A DNA stretch of 64,000 bases from Lytechinus pictus (Eukaryota > Echinodermata > Echinoidea > Temnopleuroida > Toxopneustidae): NCBI RefSeq assembly GCF_037042905.1, contig NC_087249.1:11218001-11282000 (forward strand), written 5' to 3'. This document shows positions 46,378 to 59,274 of this stretch, in pieces. A model generated the notes under the pieces. It saw only the letters and a program-made list of their open reading frames with translations, made no database searches and was not told where the DNA came from. A program made the translations under genes and the position numbers. How positions within the stretch are numbered: position 1 is the stretch's first letter; each line of letters opens with the position of its first letter.

Positions 46378-46955
46378 GCAAGGTGACAAGCACTTTGTCC
46401 GACAGCCGCGGGGACATTACAGCAATATATCCGAAACGTCGCAGCGACTACTCAAAGCAAGCATCCCTGTGAGTGTCAGACAAAGTGATTGTCTGGAGGC
46501 GTTGGACAGACGTCTCCTTGGTTAAACCGGGGATTTTTTTATGTTGGAGTCGAGCCGTGACTGTAGTCTCTGAGAGGTAATAGAGACGTAGTCGTAGAGA
46601 CGTCCCATTAGATCACAGAATCGCGACTGTAGTCTCTTGGGCGTCGCATGCAGAGACTTCAGCTTTTGTGAAATTATGTTTCCAAACTAACAATTTCTTC
46701 GGTCTTACTAAGGAGGCGGCTATCTGCATGACCTCTCCAGACACGGTGACAAGAACTTTCCCCGACAGTCACGGGGATATTGCTGCAACATGTCGAAGCA
46801 TTTTCTTAGTTGCAACAACTGCCCGGTATATAACATATCTTAGACCTCGACAGAACTAAAATGTCCTATAGGCGTCGCTGCAACTACATTATGGAGACCT
46901 TTCAGTCACATCCCCGCGACTGTCGGAGAAAAACGCTTGTCACCTTGTCTGGTGA
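46375..46955. mobile_element. Inverted-repeat element with tgacaagc/gcttgtca ends
   Basis: Left arm aaggtgacaagcactttgtc then cgacagccgcgggga; right arm tccccgcgactgtcg then gcttgtcaccttg. A third, direct copy of the left arm lies at 46736-46790. The middle is rich in gagacgt/acgtctc. Confidence 0.7.
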
Positions 46956-48620
46956 GATGTCGCAAAGACGTCTCCTAGGTATAGACCCAAGGAACTTTTA
47001 TGTTTGAGACGCCCTCTGAACTGTAGTCACTGAGATGCCACAAAGACGTTTCCTTTGATGACGGATATATAGTACCTTTTCTCAGTGGCGTAACAGGCGG
47101 GGGGGCAGGGGGGGCAAGCTGCCCCCCCTGGCGGAGCTCACCGGGAAAATAAAAATAAAACGGGAAAAAGAAAAAAAAGGGGGAAGAAAGGGAAAGGGAA
47201 AGGAAAGAAAAAAGGGGAAAGGGGAAGGGGAAAGGGAAAGGAAAGAAAAAAGGGGAAAGGGAAAGGAAAAGGGAAAAGAAAACTAAGAAAAAACATAAAA
47301 AAGGGAAAACGGAAAGATAACGGGAAAAGGAAGGAAAAAAAAAACAAGTGAGAAAGAACAATTCGCCCCGATATACAAATACATTAGCATGATTAGTAAG
47401 ACAGGGAAATAAATTAAAGATGACAAAAAGGAAAACAAAAGCGGGAAATAAATGCAGAATGGAATTAGCCAAAATCTAAACTGGAAATTAAAGAATAGGG
47501 ACAAGATAACGTACACTACCGGGCTGCCGAGGATTGAGATAACGAGCGGGAAGGAAAATGGATGGTATATAGCACTGGCGTAAATCCCGGGGGGGGGGAT
47601 GGGGGGATATATCCCCCCCCCCACTTTTCGAGGAGGGGGGATGGCCTGTACAAACATCCCCCCCCCACTTTTTACGAAAGAAATGAAAAAACATCACAAG
47701 AGATAATTGTTTTATTGGTGAAAATTCTTCCAAAAATACCGCTTAACAAATAAAATAATATTATTGAATCATAAAATGCAAATAAAGAGCCAGTTCACCA
47801 TTTCCAAACGAAATACTTATGTCCTTATTATAACATTGAAGAGAAACCCCCGTTTCTTCCAATTCATCAATGTTGGGGTCTTTGGGAAGGGATTAAGACG
47901 GAATGTCAAAAATTTGTTGAATGTAATCTCTAATATAACCATTAAACCATCATGGGGTAAAAAAGATAATAATATTGGAGGGGTATTTGCCATATGGACA
48001 TACAGTGGCGTAACTACGGGGGACATGGGGGCACATCCCCCCCCCCCCCATCGGCTGACCAAAAAAAAACGGGGAAAGGGGGAAAAGGAGAAAAGAGGGA
48101 GAAAGGAAGAGAAACGTTGTGGGAAAGAAGAAAATATTATTCATTAGAATGTTGTATTATATTATAACTATGTTAAGTTACATTACATAAGAAACATTTG
48201 TATCATAACTTTATGAAACATAATTTGCCCAGGGCCTACGTCTTCATTGTTCCTGGTGCTCGCATTGTCTGTCTAACGAGATATATAATCCTGTTGTACT
48301 AAAACATCCCGTTTTCAAGTCAATATAAACCAAATATATTTCCTAGCACTTGAGTTATCATTGTTTTATGTAGTGACATATGCTTCTTTTTCATGACTCA
48401 AAAGTGATTGCCCCTTGTTAAGGTCTTCGTATACAGGGGCCGCGGAAGCGGGGGGGGGGGCTGGGGGGGCTTCAGCCCCCCACTTTTTTCCAAAACCGTG
48501 TACAAAAACGTAAAAATGACCATATGATTGTGATTTTTAGCATGGTCAGCCCCCCCACTTTTGGCTCAGCCCCCCCCCCCCCACTTTGAAAACCGTTCCG
48601 CGGCCCCTGGTATATATGAA
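46956..48620. repeat. Cluster of 'gtggcgtaa' G/C-tract repeats
   Basis: Several units, near 47080, 47570, 48000 and 48430, open with agtggcgtaa/cactggcgtaaat/gggccgcggaagcgg-type words followed by poly-G, then poly-C and cacttttt. 47150-47350 is A/G-rich. The open frames here are low-complexity artefacts. Confidence 0.7.
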
Positions 48621-49060
48621 ACATTTCTTGTCCGTGATTACGTTCGCATTAGTGGATTGGTGAGATATGTCTGCTCTTCATGAATTCCTAAAATCAGTCC
48701 TTAAAATGTCCCTTCTTCTGATCTGAATATCAAAAGTTTTCAGCTCGCGCTTCGCGCTCGCATCATTCGGTTAATGAAATACGTATGGTCCTAGTTAATT
48801 CCTACAAAGAAACCTTAGAATGCCCCACTTCAGGTCTGAATTATCTAAGTTTTCAGCTCGCGCTTCGCGCTCGCATTGTTAAGCGAGACAGGTACCTATC
48901 ATGATTACACAAATTTTATTATAATGCCCCTTTTAGGTGTGAATATAAAAAAATTTCAACTCGCGCTTCGCGCTCGCATTATTTGATCAGTGAGATACAT
49001 ATCCGTTTAATGACATTGTCCTTAAAATGTCTCTATTAGGTCACTCACTCAGTCATTCAA
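48620..49060. repeat. Tandem repeat with tcgcgcttcgcgctcgcat core
   Basis: About three to four units spaced ~110 bp. Each has (a)gctcgcgcttcgcgctcgca (48742, 48855, 48960) followed by gtgagatac-like and ccttaaaatg-like phrases. Confidence 0.8.
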
Positions 49061-49330
49061 AAATTTTGCTGGTGCCCCCCCCCCCCCCCCATGCCGTGAC
49101 CCACGGTCGCCACTGTGGACATATCAATGACAATTCCTTGCATATCTAAAAACATGATTGCAAAAAAATGCCAAAATATTTTAGTCATCCCCCCACCCAT
49201 CAACACGGATTTACGCCAGTGGTATATAGCATAATGTCGTATGAAAGTCTATCATAAACTTGCTAAATCTCCAAAGGCTCTGTCCAAGAGTCAAGACCCC
49301 GTGCAGTGGGGGCTCTTCATCTGTAACCTT

Positions 49331-49416
49331 TAATGGGTTCTATAACGGGCCCCTATATGGACCCTGGCGTACTTTAATGGGTTCTATAACGGGCCCCTAT
49401 ATGGACCCTGGCGTAC
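49331..49416. repeat. 43-bp exact tandem duplication
   Basis: The phrase taatgggttctataacgggc ... ggaccctggcgtac occurs twice, back to back. Confidence 0.95.
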
Positions 49417-49429
49417 CGGGGGGTGGTTC

Positions 49430-50619
49430 CACAGCCAAGGGGAAATAAAAGAAAATAAAGGAGGCAGCGAAATGAGATAAATGAAAAAAAATATATGACA
49501 TGATATTTGCTATAATGATGTAAAAATCTATCACATAATTAGAATTTCATTTTAACAGGCCATTTTTTTTCCGGCTCGCTTCGCTCGCTGGTGACTTTTT
49601 ACAAATTTTCACACATTTGCTATGGTGTGCCCCTCACAATATTTGGATGATTACGATACACAACTGCATTGAATTTATGTGTTGTGTTAAAGCTATATAA
49701 ATATACACGCAATTTGATTAAAATAAGTGGCCATCTGTAAGGTTCAAAATGGCTTTGATATCAAGAGGTTCCGGGGCTCTGCCCTGGACCCCACCCATAA
49801 AGCACTGTTATATGGATGAGTTTGGACCATGGCCCCCAAAAGTTCTACAACCAAACAAAAAAAAATGAGGAAAGAAAGGAAAGTGTATTATATTTTTCTG
49901 AATATCACGTTAAAATCTATCTTCATGTTAGATTCTCATGAAAAGGTGATTTTTTTTATCTCGCTCGCTTCGCTCTCTCGGGACCTATATCAAGCTATTT
50001 ATTGCCAGAAGCGCCATACTCGGCCCCCTCGAGCATATAGAGCTTCGCCCTGATGCTCACAATCATAACAAAAATCCTGTTCACCGTGGCGTACAAAAAA
50101 AGAGAGAAAAAAGGAAAGAGAGGAGGGTGAAATATGATATCATCTTTTTAACATTATGTCAAAATCTATCACAAAATTTGATTTTTGCAATAAAAATGTC
50201 GAAATTTTTTGCTCGCTCGCTTCGCTCGCTTATATATATATATATTTGCCCGGTACGCCATATCACCCCCTCAAAAGTTTTGCCTTATGACGCCATTGCC
50301 TGTTCCATGATATGACCGGGAAATTTTTGGCTCTTGCCCCCCCTGGCCACCAACCCCTGTTACGCCGCTGCCTTTTCTGCTGGTCTGCTGCAGGTCTCGC
50401 GACGTCTCTGAGAGGGTTTATGAGACTCTGCAGAGACATCGCGCCAACACATCTCAGTAATGTGGGATGTCATTAGTCATCACATTAGTCTGCGACGGAT
50501 GTCTCGGAGACTTCGCGAAGACTAGAAAAAGGTCTCAATAAAATCGTGCGTGTTCGATTTTCTCGCGACTCCTCGGAGACTCCATGATTTAAGGAGACAT
50601 TCCGGAGACGTAATGTGCA
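49430..50619. other. Intergenic; tcgcttcgctcgct words and cgtctctgag-rich sequence
   Basis: The gctcgcttcgctcgct word recurs at about 49574, 49963 and 50213, suggesting diverged relatives of the 48620 array. 50385-50600 is rich in gagacgt/acgtctc, like 46500-46990. No gene. Confidence 0.5.
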
Positions 50620-50656
50620 ACTATAGGCAAATCTGAAGTCGCGAACTATGTATGTT

Positions 50657-51845
50657 AAGCCCCTTTCACAATTGACGTACGACCTGTTTACGACCACCTG
50701 CAACAATTTTTTCTTGTTGTTGCGCGATCGATCCCTTGGTGTCTTGCGAGCACTCGCAGTCGTTGTAGACGATCGCACAAACTCGAGGTGGTCGGAGGTG
50801 ATCGTGAGTGGTCGCATCTGAACTTTGAACATGTTCAAAATCCAAACGCGATCAAATACGATTGATTCACTCGCAACAAGTCGTACCATCGGTCGGGCGA
50901 CCATCGTGTTAGTGTTGTTCAACGTTGTACGACTTGGTGCGAGAGGTGGCACAACTAAGTATAGTCGCATTTAGTCGACTGGAGGTCGTACAACACTTGC
51001 ACATGTGCTGGAGACCTACAGAGACCAGTCTTGCGACTGGGTGCGATAATATAAGACTGTTGCAAGATCGATCGAAATTATGGCTTACAACATTCCACTA
51101 CCGTTGCATTCGCTTGTATGCGACTGTTCAGCCCCTTTCACAATTGACGTCCGACCAGTTTACGACCGCCTGCAACAGTTTTTTCTTGTTGTTGCACGAT
51201 CGATCTCTTGGTGTCTTGCGAGCACTCGCAGTCGTTGTAGACGGTCGCACGAACTCGAGGTGGTCGTGACTGGTCACATCTGAACTTTGAACATGTTCAA
51301 AATCCGAACGCGATCAAATACGATCGATTCACTCGCATCAGGCCGTACCCGGGGTCGTACCATCGCTCGGGCGATCATCGTGCGAGTGTTGTTCAACGTT
51401 GTACGACTTGGTGCGAGAGGTGGCACAACTAAGTAGTCGCATTTACTTGACTGGAGGTCGTACAACACTTGCACATGTGCAAGCGACCTACATGTACATA
51501 GACCTGTCTTGCGACTGGTTGCGATAATAATATGGGCCATAAGACTGTTGCAAGACCGATCGCAACGGCTTACAACATTGCACTACCGTTTCATTCGCAT
51601 GTATGCAACCGTTCCACTCGCAATCCCTCGTGCAACACTGGCATGTGATCGCACGGGCACAATAAGAGCATATGCGACTTACTCGTGCAACGGGGTTTAC
51701 TGGTTGTTTTTGTTGTACGACAGCTGTTGCAACTGTGAAAGCCTCTGTGCGATCTTATGAGATGACTAGCGATTGATGCCTGTTGCAGCCTGTCGCACGA
51801 CCAAAAGGTCGCAAATGGTCGTACGTCAATTGTGAAAGGGGCTTT
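50657..51845 (+). mobile_element. 1.19-kb terminal-inverted-repeat element, copy A
   Basis: Ends aagcccctttcacaattgac and gtcaattgtgaaaggggctt are inverted. An internal tandem copy of the left end starts at 51131. The sequence is saturated with gtcgcac/gtcgtac words. No transposase frame. Flanked by ctatgtatgt on the left and agttacaagtactgtgagat on the right. Confidence 0.9.
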
Positions 51846-51965
51846 AGTTACAAGTACTGTGAGATATCCCTTAAGAGGGAGGCTAAAACAAGCATAGGAA
51901 GAAAAAAAAATAAACATGACTATAGGCAAATCTGAAGTCGCAAACTAGTCGCGAACTATGTATGT

Positions 51966-53134
51966 AAAGCCCCTTTCACAATTGACGTACGACCACTTGC
52001 GACCTTTTGGTCGTGCGACAGGCTGCAACAGGCATCAATCGCCAGTCATCTCATAATATCGCACATAGGCTTTCACAGTTGCAACAGCTGTCGTACAACA
52101 AAAACAACCAGTAAAACCCGTTGCACGAGTAAGTCGATTATGATCCTATTGTGCTCGTGCGATCACATGCGAGTGTTGCACGAGGGATTGCGAGGGGAAC
52201 GGTCGCACACAACGGTAGTGCAATGTTGTAAGCCGTTGCGATCGGTCTTGCAACAGTCTTATGGCACATCATATTATCGCACCCAGTCGCAAGACAGGTC
52301 TCTGTACATGTAGGTCGCTAGCACATGTGCAAGTGTTGTACGACCTCCAGTCGAGTAAATGCGACTACTTAGTTGTGCCACCTCTCGCACCAAGTCGTGC
52401 AACGTTGAACAACACTCCCACGATGATCGCCCGACCGATGGTACGACCCCGGATACGAGCTGATGCGAGTGAATCGGTCGTATTTGATCGCGTTCGGATT
52501 TTGAACATGTTCAAAGTTCAGATGTGACCAGTCACGACCACCTCGAGTTCGTGCGACCGTCTACAACGACTGCGAGTGCTCGCAAGTCACCAAGAGATCG
52601 ATCGTGCAACAGCAGAAAAAAACTGTTGCAGGCGGTCGTAAACTGGTCGGATGTCAATTGTGAAAGGGGCTGTACGGTCGCATACATGCGAATGCAACGG
52701 TAGTGGAATGTTGTAAGCCGTAATTTCGATCGGTCTTGCAACAGTCTTATATTATCGCAACCAGTCGCAAGACTGGTCTCTGTAGGTATCTAGCGCATGT
52801 GCAAGTGTTGTACGACCTCCAGTCGACTAAATGCGACTATACGTAGTTGTGTCACCTCTCGCACCAAGTCGTACAACGTTGAACAACACTCACACGATGA
52901 TCGCCCGACCGATGGTACGACCTGATGCGAGTAAACCAATCGTATTTGATCGCGTTTGGATTTTGAACATGTTCAGATTCAGATGCGACCAGTCACGACC
53001 ACCTCAAATTCGTGCGTTCGTCTACAACCACTGCGAGTGCTCGCAAGACACCAAGAGATCGATCGTGCAACAACAAGAAAAATCTGTTGCAGGCGGTCGT
53101 AAACAGGTCGTACGTCAATTGTGAAAGGGGCTTT
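51966..53134 (-). mobile_element. 1.17-kb terminal-inverted-repeat element, copy B (inverted)
   Basis: Interior is the reverse complement of copy A: the start gaccttttggtcgtgcgaca pairs with the end of A. Both flanks are in the same orientation as those of A. Confidence 0.9.
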
Positions 53135-53159
53135 AGTTACAAGTACTGTGAGATATCCC

Positions 53160-55107
53160 TTATAACAAGTATAGGAAGAAAAATGAACCACATGACTATT
53201 TTCTCCACCAATAACAAAATACAATTTTCGTTGAAGCTCTTGTACAATTCGGGAAAGCGAAGGAAAGCATTTTCTTTCTAAATTAGATATTTCATGACTC
53301 GAGGGGGGTGGGGGGCATGTGTGTGAGAGGGTTAGTGTAAGTGTTTATGCACTGGGCTGATTCATTCCAGAAAGCCACACGAAACCCCGAAAGGGAACGG
53401 AAAAGGAGTATTTTGTTAATATCATGATAGGAATAGAAGAGGGAAAGGGGGAAGGAGGAAAAGAAAAAGAATAAACACCAACAAGGGCATTCAAGAAACA
53501 AAGAAAAAAAGAAGAGGGGAGGATAAAAATCCAGAATAAGCCATCCAGGAGATTTTGTTACCAAATATTAATTTTGTCTCTACCTTTCCGACCTACTCTT
53601 TTTTTTTTGAGACAACAGAGATTTCTCTCAAATAACACCAGGTCTTTATCATGTTTATTTTGAATATCGAAACTAAAACTCGTTGGATATTGTTTTTTGA
53701 CGTATTTAGAACATGAGCCTGGAAAATGTGATAGATTTTATCACTTTTTTTGGGGGGAAGTGTTATTTTTTTGTATGTTTATGGGGTATATTGCAGAATG
53801 ACCTGCTCACCGAGCTCCACACAAATAGGAACATTCTGGCTCCACCCCACACTTGATTTGATCTTTGTCCTTAACCTGTTCGATATCCGAAATTATCTTT
53901 TCCCTATCTTCCCGTTTCTATACCCTGTGATTTTAACAATTAATAACCTACCGCACAAGAAATTTGAAAAAAAAAACTCCTTTTTTCGCCGAAGAAGTTT
54001 ATTTTAAGATGTATTTCATACACCGCTAATATCAAAGGTCACTTATTTAAGGAAAATTGTGAGATACATAATTTTCAATCTACTCTATCCTTCTTTCTCT
54101 CTCTCATTGTCGCCCATAATTTTATTTTTTAAATTTTACTGGCGAGCGGAATGACCAAACGACAAATGAAACATTTTCTTTATATAGAATGTTAAGTTAT
54201 TTTGAATACTCGGGCTGCATTATACGGAGCGAGCCAGAAAAAAAATATGTCACTTTTATTATAGCCCTTTCCTTAAAGGGGATGTGGATTTTAAAACAAT
54301 TTTGCATTTTAGTTTGTTTAGTTTTATTTAGTTTGTTGGGATACTAGTCATGGTTGACTAAACAGACGTGAATTCTAGTCGAAAACCCATTTGAGCCAAC
54401 TCCAAACAATGCCTTGCCTGATTTTGCTATGAGCTGTTACACACGTGCCATGTGTACAGTGACCGCGGTTCTTTTGTTTTTATTAATTATTCCAGATCAG
54501 GCAAGGCATCACGGAAGCTAATGTAATTGATGAAGCGCAGTATTCTCATTTCATCATTCATGCTAAGCGTCCACAGTTTACCTCAGGGCAAAGAGTCTCC
54601 TCATGCCCTTAGTAACCGAAACTGCAAAGGGCTAACAGTGTCACTGTCACTACTGAGGTTTTGTGACACTTTCGTCATCGATTCCCGAACACACATATTG
54701 ATCTTTCAACTGATCATTTGGGTTTACCTGAGCCCAATACTTTTCGCGGGGTCTTTAGATTGAGTTTCACACTGGCGATAACTTATTTGATATTTACGTA
54801 ATACAATTCAATCGATACTGGACGTTATCCTACCAAAAAGACTGAAATTTATGCTCTCCTTATATAAATGAATTGATCCACTTCCTTCTGACTAGGATAT
54901 CATCGATTTGAGCAAGATGACCACAGCCTATACCCGGAGATAGAATCTAAAGTTGGTAGCAAGGCTATTGTGTTGCTATACATAAAATCTTTGAGAAGCA
55001 AGCCATGCCTATTGGTTTTTATGAAATAGTACAATGAGCATCCAGGGCCCAAGTTTGTGCATTAATTTCCCCACCTATGATTACCAAATTATGTGCAGGC
55101 AAAGAGT
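53160..55107. other. Intergenic, unassigned
   Basis: A small palindrome aatgccttgcctga ... tcaggcaaggcat lies at 54409-54508. Otherwise no gene or repeat ends seen. Confidence 0.4.
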
Positions 55108-55620
55108 ATGGCCATGGGAAGCGGGGGCGCTGACGGTTATCATTCTCATTAAATCATTCTGCCATATATAGGTATCACCCCCTGGAATTCTGGTATAGGT
55201 GTGGCAAAATTGAGAAATGTAACCTACATTTTGCATGGAAACTTTGTTTTGCTTGTCAAATATCTCTGGAACAAAATGACATTCATTTTGTAGTGAAACC
55301 TTTTTTTTCTTCTTTTTTGCTTGTAATTTTGCTCGTGATGCAGCATCCTGTTGGATCTCTTATATGATGTAAACCAAGAGGCAGTTTATACTTGCACGGT
55401 TCACACTCACTTTTAATGTATATACTTCACCATGGCACCTCGCACTGATACACAGAATGTTTTCATCCCGGGATAGCTTTGAAGCTGCTGAAAGGGATTA
55501 CTCTTCAAGGTTCAAGGTGACCAAAATGACTTTCACTTTGTAGCGTGAAAACCTTCTTTATTTTCTTATCAAATTTACATCAGCACCCCCTGAAAAATAA
55601 ATCGTTCCCAGGGCCCTGGC
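55108..55620 (-). mobile_element. Dispersed 'cagggccctgg' repeat, reverse copy
   Basis: Starts catgggaagcgggggcgctg and ends cgttcccagggccctggc. Contains ccctggaattctggtatagg and tttgcttgtcaaatatct, complements of phrases at 41434-41660. Confidence 0.7.
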
Positions 55621-55889
55621 AAAGAATATACAACAAAAGAGAGTTAATTATTGAACCATGGACCTACTATAGGTCCATGGTTGAACTGAGCAATCCCCTT
55701 CAGAATACACATTAATGTGGGCTGTTAAAAGGAAACTACAATCAGTGGTTGCTGGATTGCCGTTCAAAGTGATTTCTATGATACGATTACCATGTCGGTT
55801 TGGATTAGAAGCAGGGGCTTGAACCCTAGTGCTATAGCGTTGTGATGTCATTTTTGTCTTTGGTTGGTAGAAGACTGGGTCGCCACTCA

Positions 55890-56506
55890 GATTTAGATTT
55901 CAATAGATTTTAGATGAGATTTTTCACGATTTAGCTCCGAAATACTTACAAAATAATCTCGTCCACAAATTAAACAAAGTACTTTTGCCCTGAGAAAATG
56001 CAGAAAATCTTGTATTGCCCAAACCAAAGACTAATTATTGTAAGCGGTCATTTTCCTATCGTGGAACGAAAATATATAATGAACTGTCACTCAACCTTCG
56101 CAGTCCCAACACACTCACTTTATTTAAAACTGCATGACCTTGATGAATGGATAGAAAACATTGATCTTTTAACTTTTGGTTAACCGGAGGGGGGGGGGTT
56201 GGATTGAGGGTATCATTACTTCCTTAGGGAATAGGGGAGGGTTAGGACTGATATTACGTGTCATCTATTTTGTGGTATTTATACTTTGTTTACCACTCGC
56301 TCATGTGTAGTATTCATTTTGTTTCTAATTCATAATTATTAATATACTTGTTATCATTAATGTATTAATATACATATGTCATATTTACTTTAATTACCAT
56401 TTTACTTTTTTTATACACCAGGACCAAGATGCAAAACAGTAATTTTATCTCTAATCTTGTGAACCTGTTTAAATATATGTGTGAATAAATAAATAAATTA
56501 TTTCTC
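55890..56506 (+). pseudogene. LINE reverse-transcriptase C-terminal remnant and 3' tail
   Basis: One frame reads HDLAPKYLQNNLVHKLNKV, then after a stop NYCKRSFSYRGTKIYNELS and NLRSPNTLTLFKTA. This is the conserved tail of non-LTR reverse transcriptases (LAPxYL ... RSFSxxGxxxWN.LP..LR ... FK). Internal stops at about 55990 and 56132 show decay. The 3' UTR runs to a gaataaataaataaatt tail. Confidence 0.8.
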
Positions 56507-56665
56507 CTGTTACTTTTATTGGACCTCCAGGAAGAACAGAGCCATTTTATCAATGGCTCTGAATAGAGTGATCCATCTGTATCTCTTGAAGTGTTTATAT
56601 ATTCATTCTTAATATTTTGTACAATGTATTTTGTTGTCATCCGGTAAATAAAACCAAACCAAAGC
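56507..56665 (+). mobile_element. Second LINE 3' end
   Basis: A hairpin gagccattttatcaatggctc and an aataaaaccaaaccaaag tail directly follow the first LINE tail. Confidence 0.5.
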
Positions 56666-56781
56666 AAACTCGTCAGACCCATGCTACAGGTATAGTACCG
56701 AGCTACATCATGTTATCAGCAAGTCGTCAGGGCTGTGTGAACGATTTTTAACAGGGGGTGCTGGTTAAGATTTGACAAGCC

Positions 56782-56783
<2 letters not shown>

Positions 56784-56867
<84 letters not shown>
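56784..56867. repeat. (TA)n microsatellite
   Basis: About 84 bp of uninterrupted TA dinucleotides following a fragment of the cagggggtgctg repeat (56752). Confidence 0.98.
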
Positions 56868-56870
<3 letters not shown>

Positions 56871-56989
56871 TATGCTTAATTAAGGATATTAATTAAACAA
56901 ACAATTAAACTAAATTGAACGTATCAAATTTACAAAAGGTCAAGGGATGAATGTTGTAGGCCTGTACAAAGAAAGTGGTATCTATACTT

Positions 56990-57040
56990 CGCGGAAACTA
57001 CTTTAGTCCCAAATCCGTCTCAAAGTAGTTTCCGCGACGT
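56990..57040. repeat. Hairpin with 15-bp arms
   Basis: cgcggaaactacttt and aaagtagtttccgcg flank agtcccaaatccgtctc. A related phrase occurs at 58005-58045. Confidence 0.85.
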
Positions 57041-57064
57041 GAGATACCACCATAAAGAGTTTGT

Positions 57065-57510
57065 AAAGGGGGGGGGGGCGCCAAATTGATGTTCGACCTA
57101 AGGGGGGGGGGCAAAATTGACCTGTAATTAGGGGGCGCTAAACTGACCTTAAACGCAGGGGGATGGGGTGCCAAATTGATGTTTGACTGGGGGCGACACA
57201 TTTATGTTTTCCTCTTCTTCAAAAAACAGTACAGGCCACCGACTGGTGTATTGTCGTACTGGTCGTACTGTCGGATTGGTTTTACATGGAGGGGGGGGGG
57301 GCGCCAAACTCATGTCTCACATGAAGGGGGGGGGGGCGGAATTCATGTTCCACCAGGCGCGTCAAATTGACCTGAAATAAGGGGTGCCAAACTTACCTTA
57401 AACTTAGGGGGGATCGGGCGCCAAATGTATGTTTGACCTGGGGTGCCAAACTCATGTTTTTCAGGGGGCGCCAAATTCACTTAAACTTGGGGAGGGGGCG
57501 CAAATTTGAA
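57065..57510. repeat. Tandem 'gggggggcgccaaattgatgttcgacc' repeat
   Basis: About ten diverged units (period roughly 40-60 bp), each with poly-G, gcgccaaa and an 'attgatgtttgacc/aactcatgttt' phrase. Confidence 0.85.
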
Positions 57511-59270
57511 TGATTGATTCAATGATATTCTGTTCCTAAATTCAAATGGAGCTTGAAATACTCCTTTTTTTTTAGATCAAAAATGTCAGCTCGCGCTTCG
57601 CTCTCGCATTATTTGTTCAGTGATATACTTATAATTTTCATAGATTCAAATGAGGCTTGAAATGTCCTTTTTAAGTTCATCAGATCATTTTTTTAAATAG
57701 GGGTATTACATCATATGAATAGATTTTTTTAATGAACACTTCATTAAAAAAATAAGTGGTATTCAATTGCCTTTGGTTCATGTGATTATGAAATAAGATA
57801 ATAAAATTCAACATGCAATTAAGGCGGAGAGAGGGATGGGCATTTTACGAAAAGTACACAGGGGCGCCAAAATCACGTCGCCCCCCCCCCCCCATCCCCG
57901 GGATGCAAAATCCTGTTTACGCGCCTGTCTTCGATCCCGGGTCTTCGATACTTGTTTTCCGTCGCGGAGGCATCACCGAGTTTCGAAACCGTCATAAAAC
58001 CGTTTCAAAGTAGTCCCAAATACGTCTCAAATCCGTCTCAGCGAAGTGAGACACAGTACGCGTGAGATGGAAAGGAGCATCGTTTCTTTGGTAATTATTT
58101 ACTCGTAATATACCGATACCCCCCCCCCCCATCTCGAATTTCTTAATGAATATACGAACTTTTGTATATTTTTATATGAAAATAAATACAGGATGATTAT
58201 CTTCAGACAACATAAATCAAGCCATTAACATACAGACAAATACACCAAAACTTACAGCGATAGAAACAAGTTGTAAATTGCCTTGAATTGGAAATGGCTG
58301 TCACAATAAGTAACCCATTTATATTTTATCATCTCCAACGGATAGTTTGTGTCTTTACTGCATCTTAATTACCGAATAAAGTGAAGATTAAAAACAGTGA
58401 AGAAAATGTGTCTTTATAATAATAATAATAACGGTAATAAAAGTACAGTTCTTATAAAGTGCGTATCGATAAAAAGTTTACACATTGAAAAATATACAAC
58501 ATGGGGATATTTTTTTTCACATATATTCTTAGGCTTTGGTCTCATCTATCAGATGAAAGTAAAATATTTGATAAAATCCTACGACTGAGTGAGCACTGTC
58601 CATTTAAGTTTGTAAAGCTCGCAGAAATCGGTTTGCGCAGAAATGATGATTTTCACGCCTGTGTCGATGGAAAACGGCCAAAAACAAAAAAATTAACCGC
58701 GCTGTACATTTTGATCTTTTGGGAGTCATTTCTGGTTAATGGAAATAAAACGGATACATTTAACTTTTTATAACGATTTTCTCCCTAAATGAACTTTTTA
58801 AGCTATAGGTAAACATAACTTTTAGGTTGTTTGTGCCAGCTGGATCTGAGGACATACAATGAAACAAACCATTGTAACCAAAAGTTCATTTCAGACACCT
58901 CCAACCTTATTTCATTAATAAGGTTTTTTTCATTTAAAAGGGGTTTACATTTCATAGTTTATTTCATACTTCATGTTATACTTCATTTCATACTTATTTC
59001 TCAACACTTTCCCCAGGCATGACAAGGGATAATAAAAATCAAGCCTGTTATTTCATGCGAATCACTGCTATACATGTAAAGCAGATATAGGAAAATAAGC
59101 AGATATAGAATGACCAAACTGTGGTTTGATATTCGTGCTCTATATTTAAGAAAGACCGAAGTGGTAAGAACCGACTAGCTTAAAAGGTGATTGACTATTA
59201 CGATTGCTCATAGTGTCAAATTGGGTCGCACAATTTGCAATTTGGTTGTCGAGGTTGTCGAGACATTTTA
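57511..59270. other. Intergenic, unassigned
   Basis: Has one gctcgcgcttcgctctcgca word (57589) and poly-C runs at 57880 and 58120. No gene seen. Confidence 0.4.
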
Positions 59271-59274
59271 TCTT

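Noticed and set aside
46975-47733. Long minus-strand Phe/Pro-rich frames
   Set aside because: Low-complexity A/G-rich tract and poly-G/poly-C repeats; no domain, no splice context.
50485-53281. Several 80-160-codon frames within the inverted-repeat block
   Set aside because: They recur in both copies and on both strands because of the repeat, and lack any transposase or other domain.
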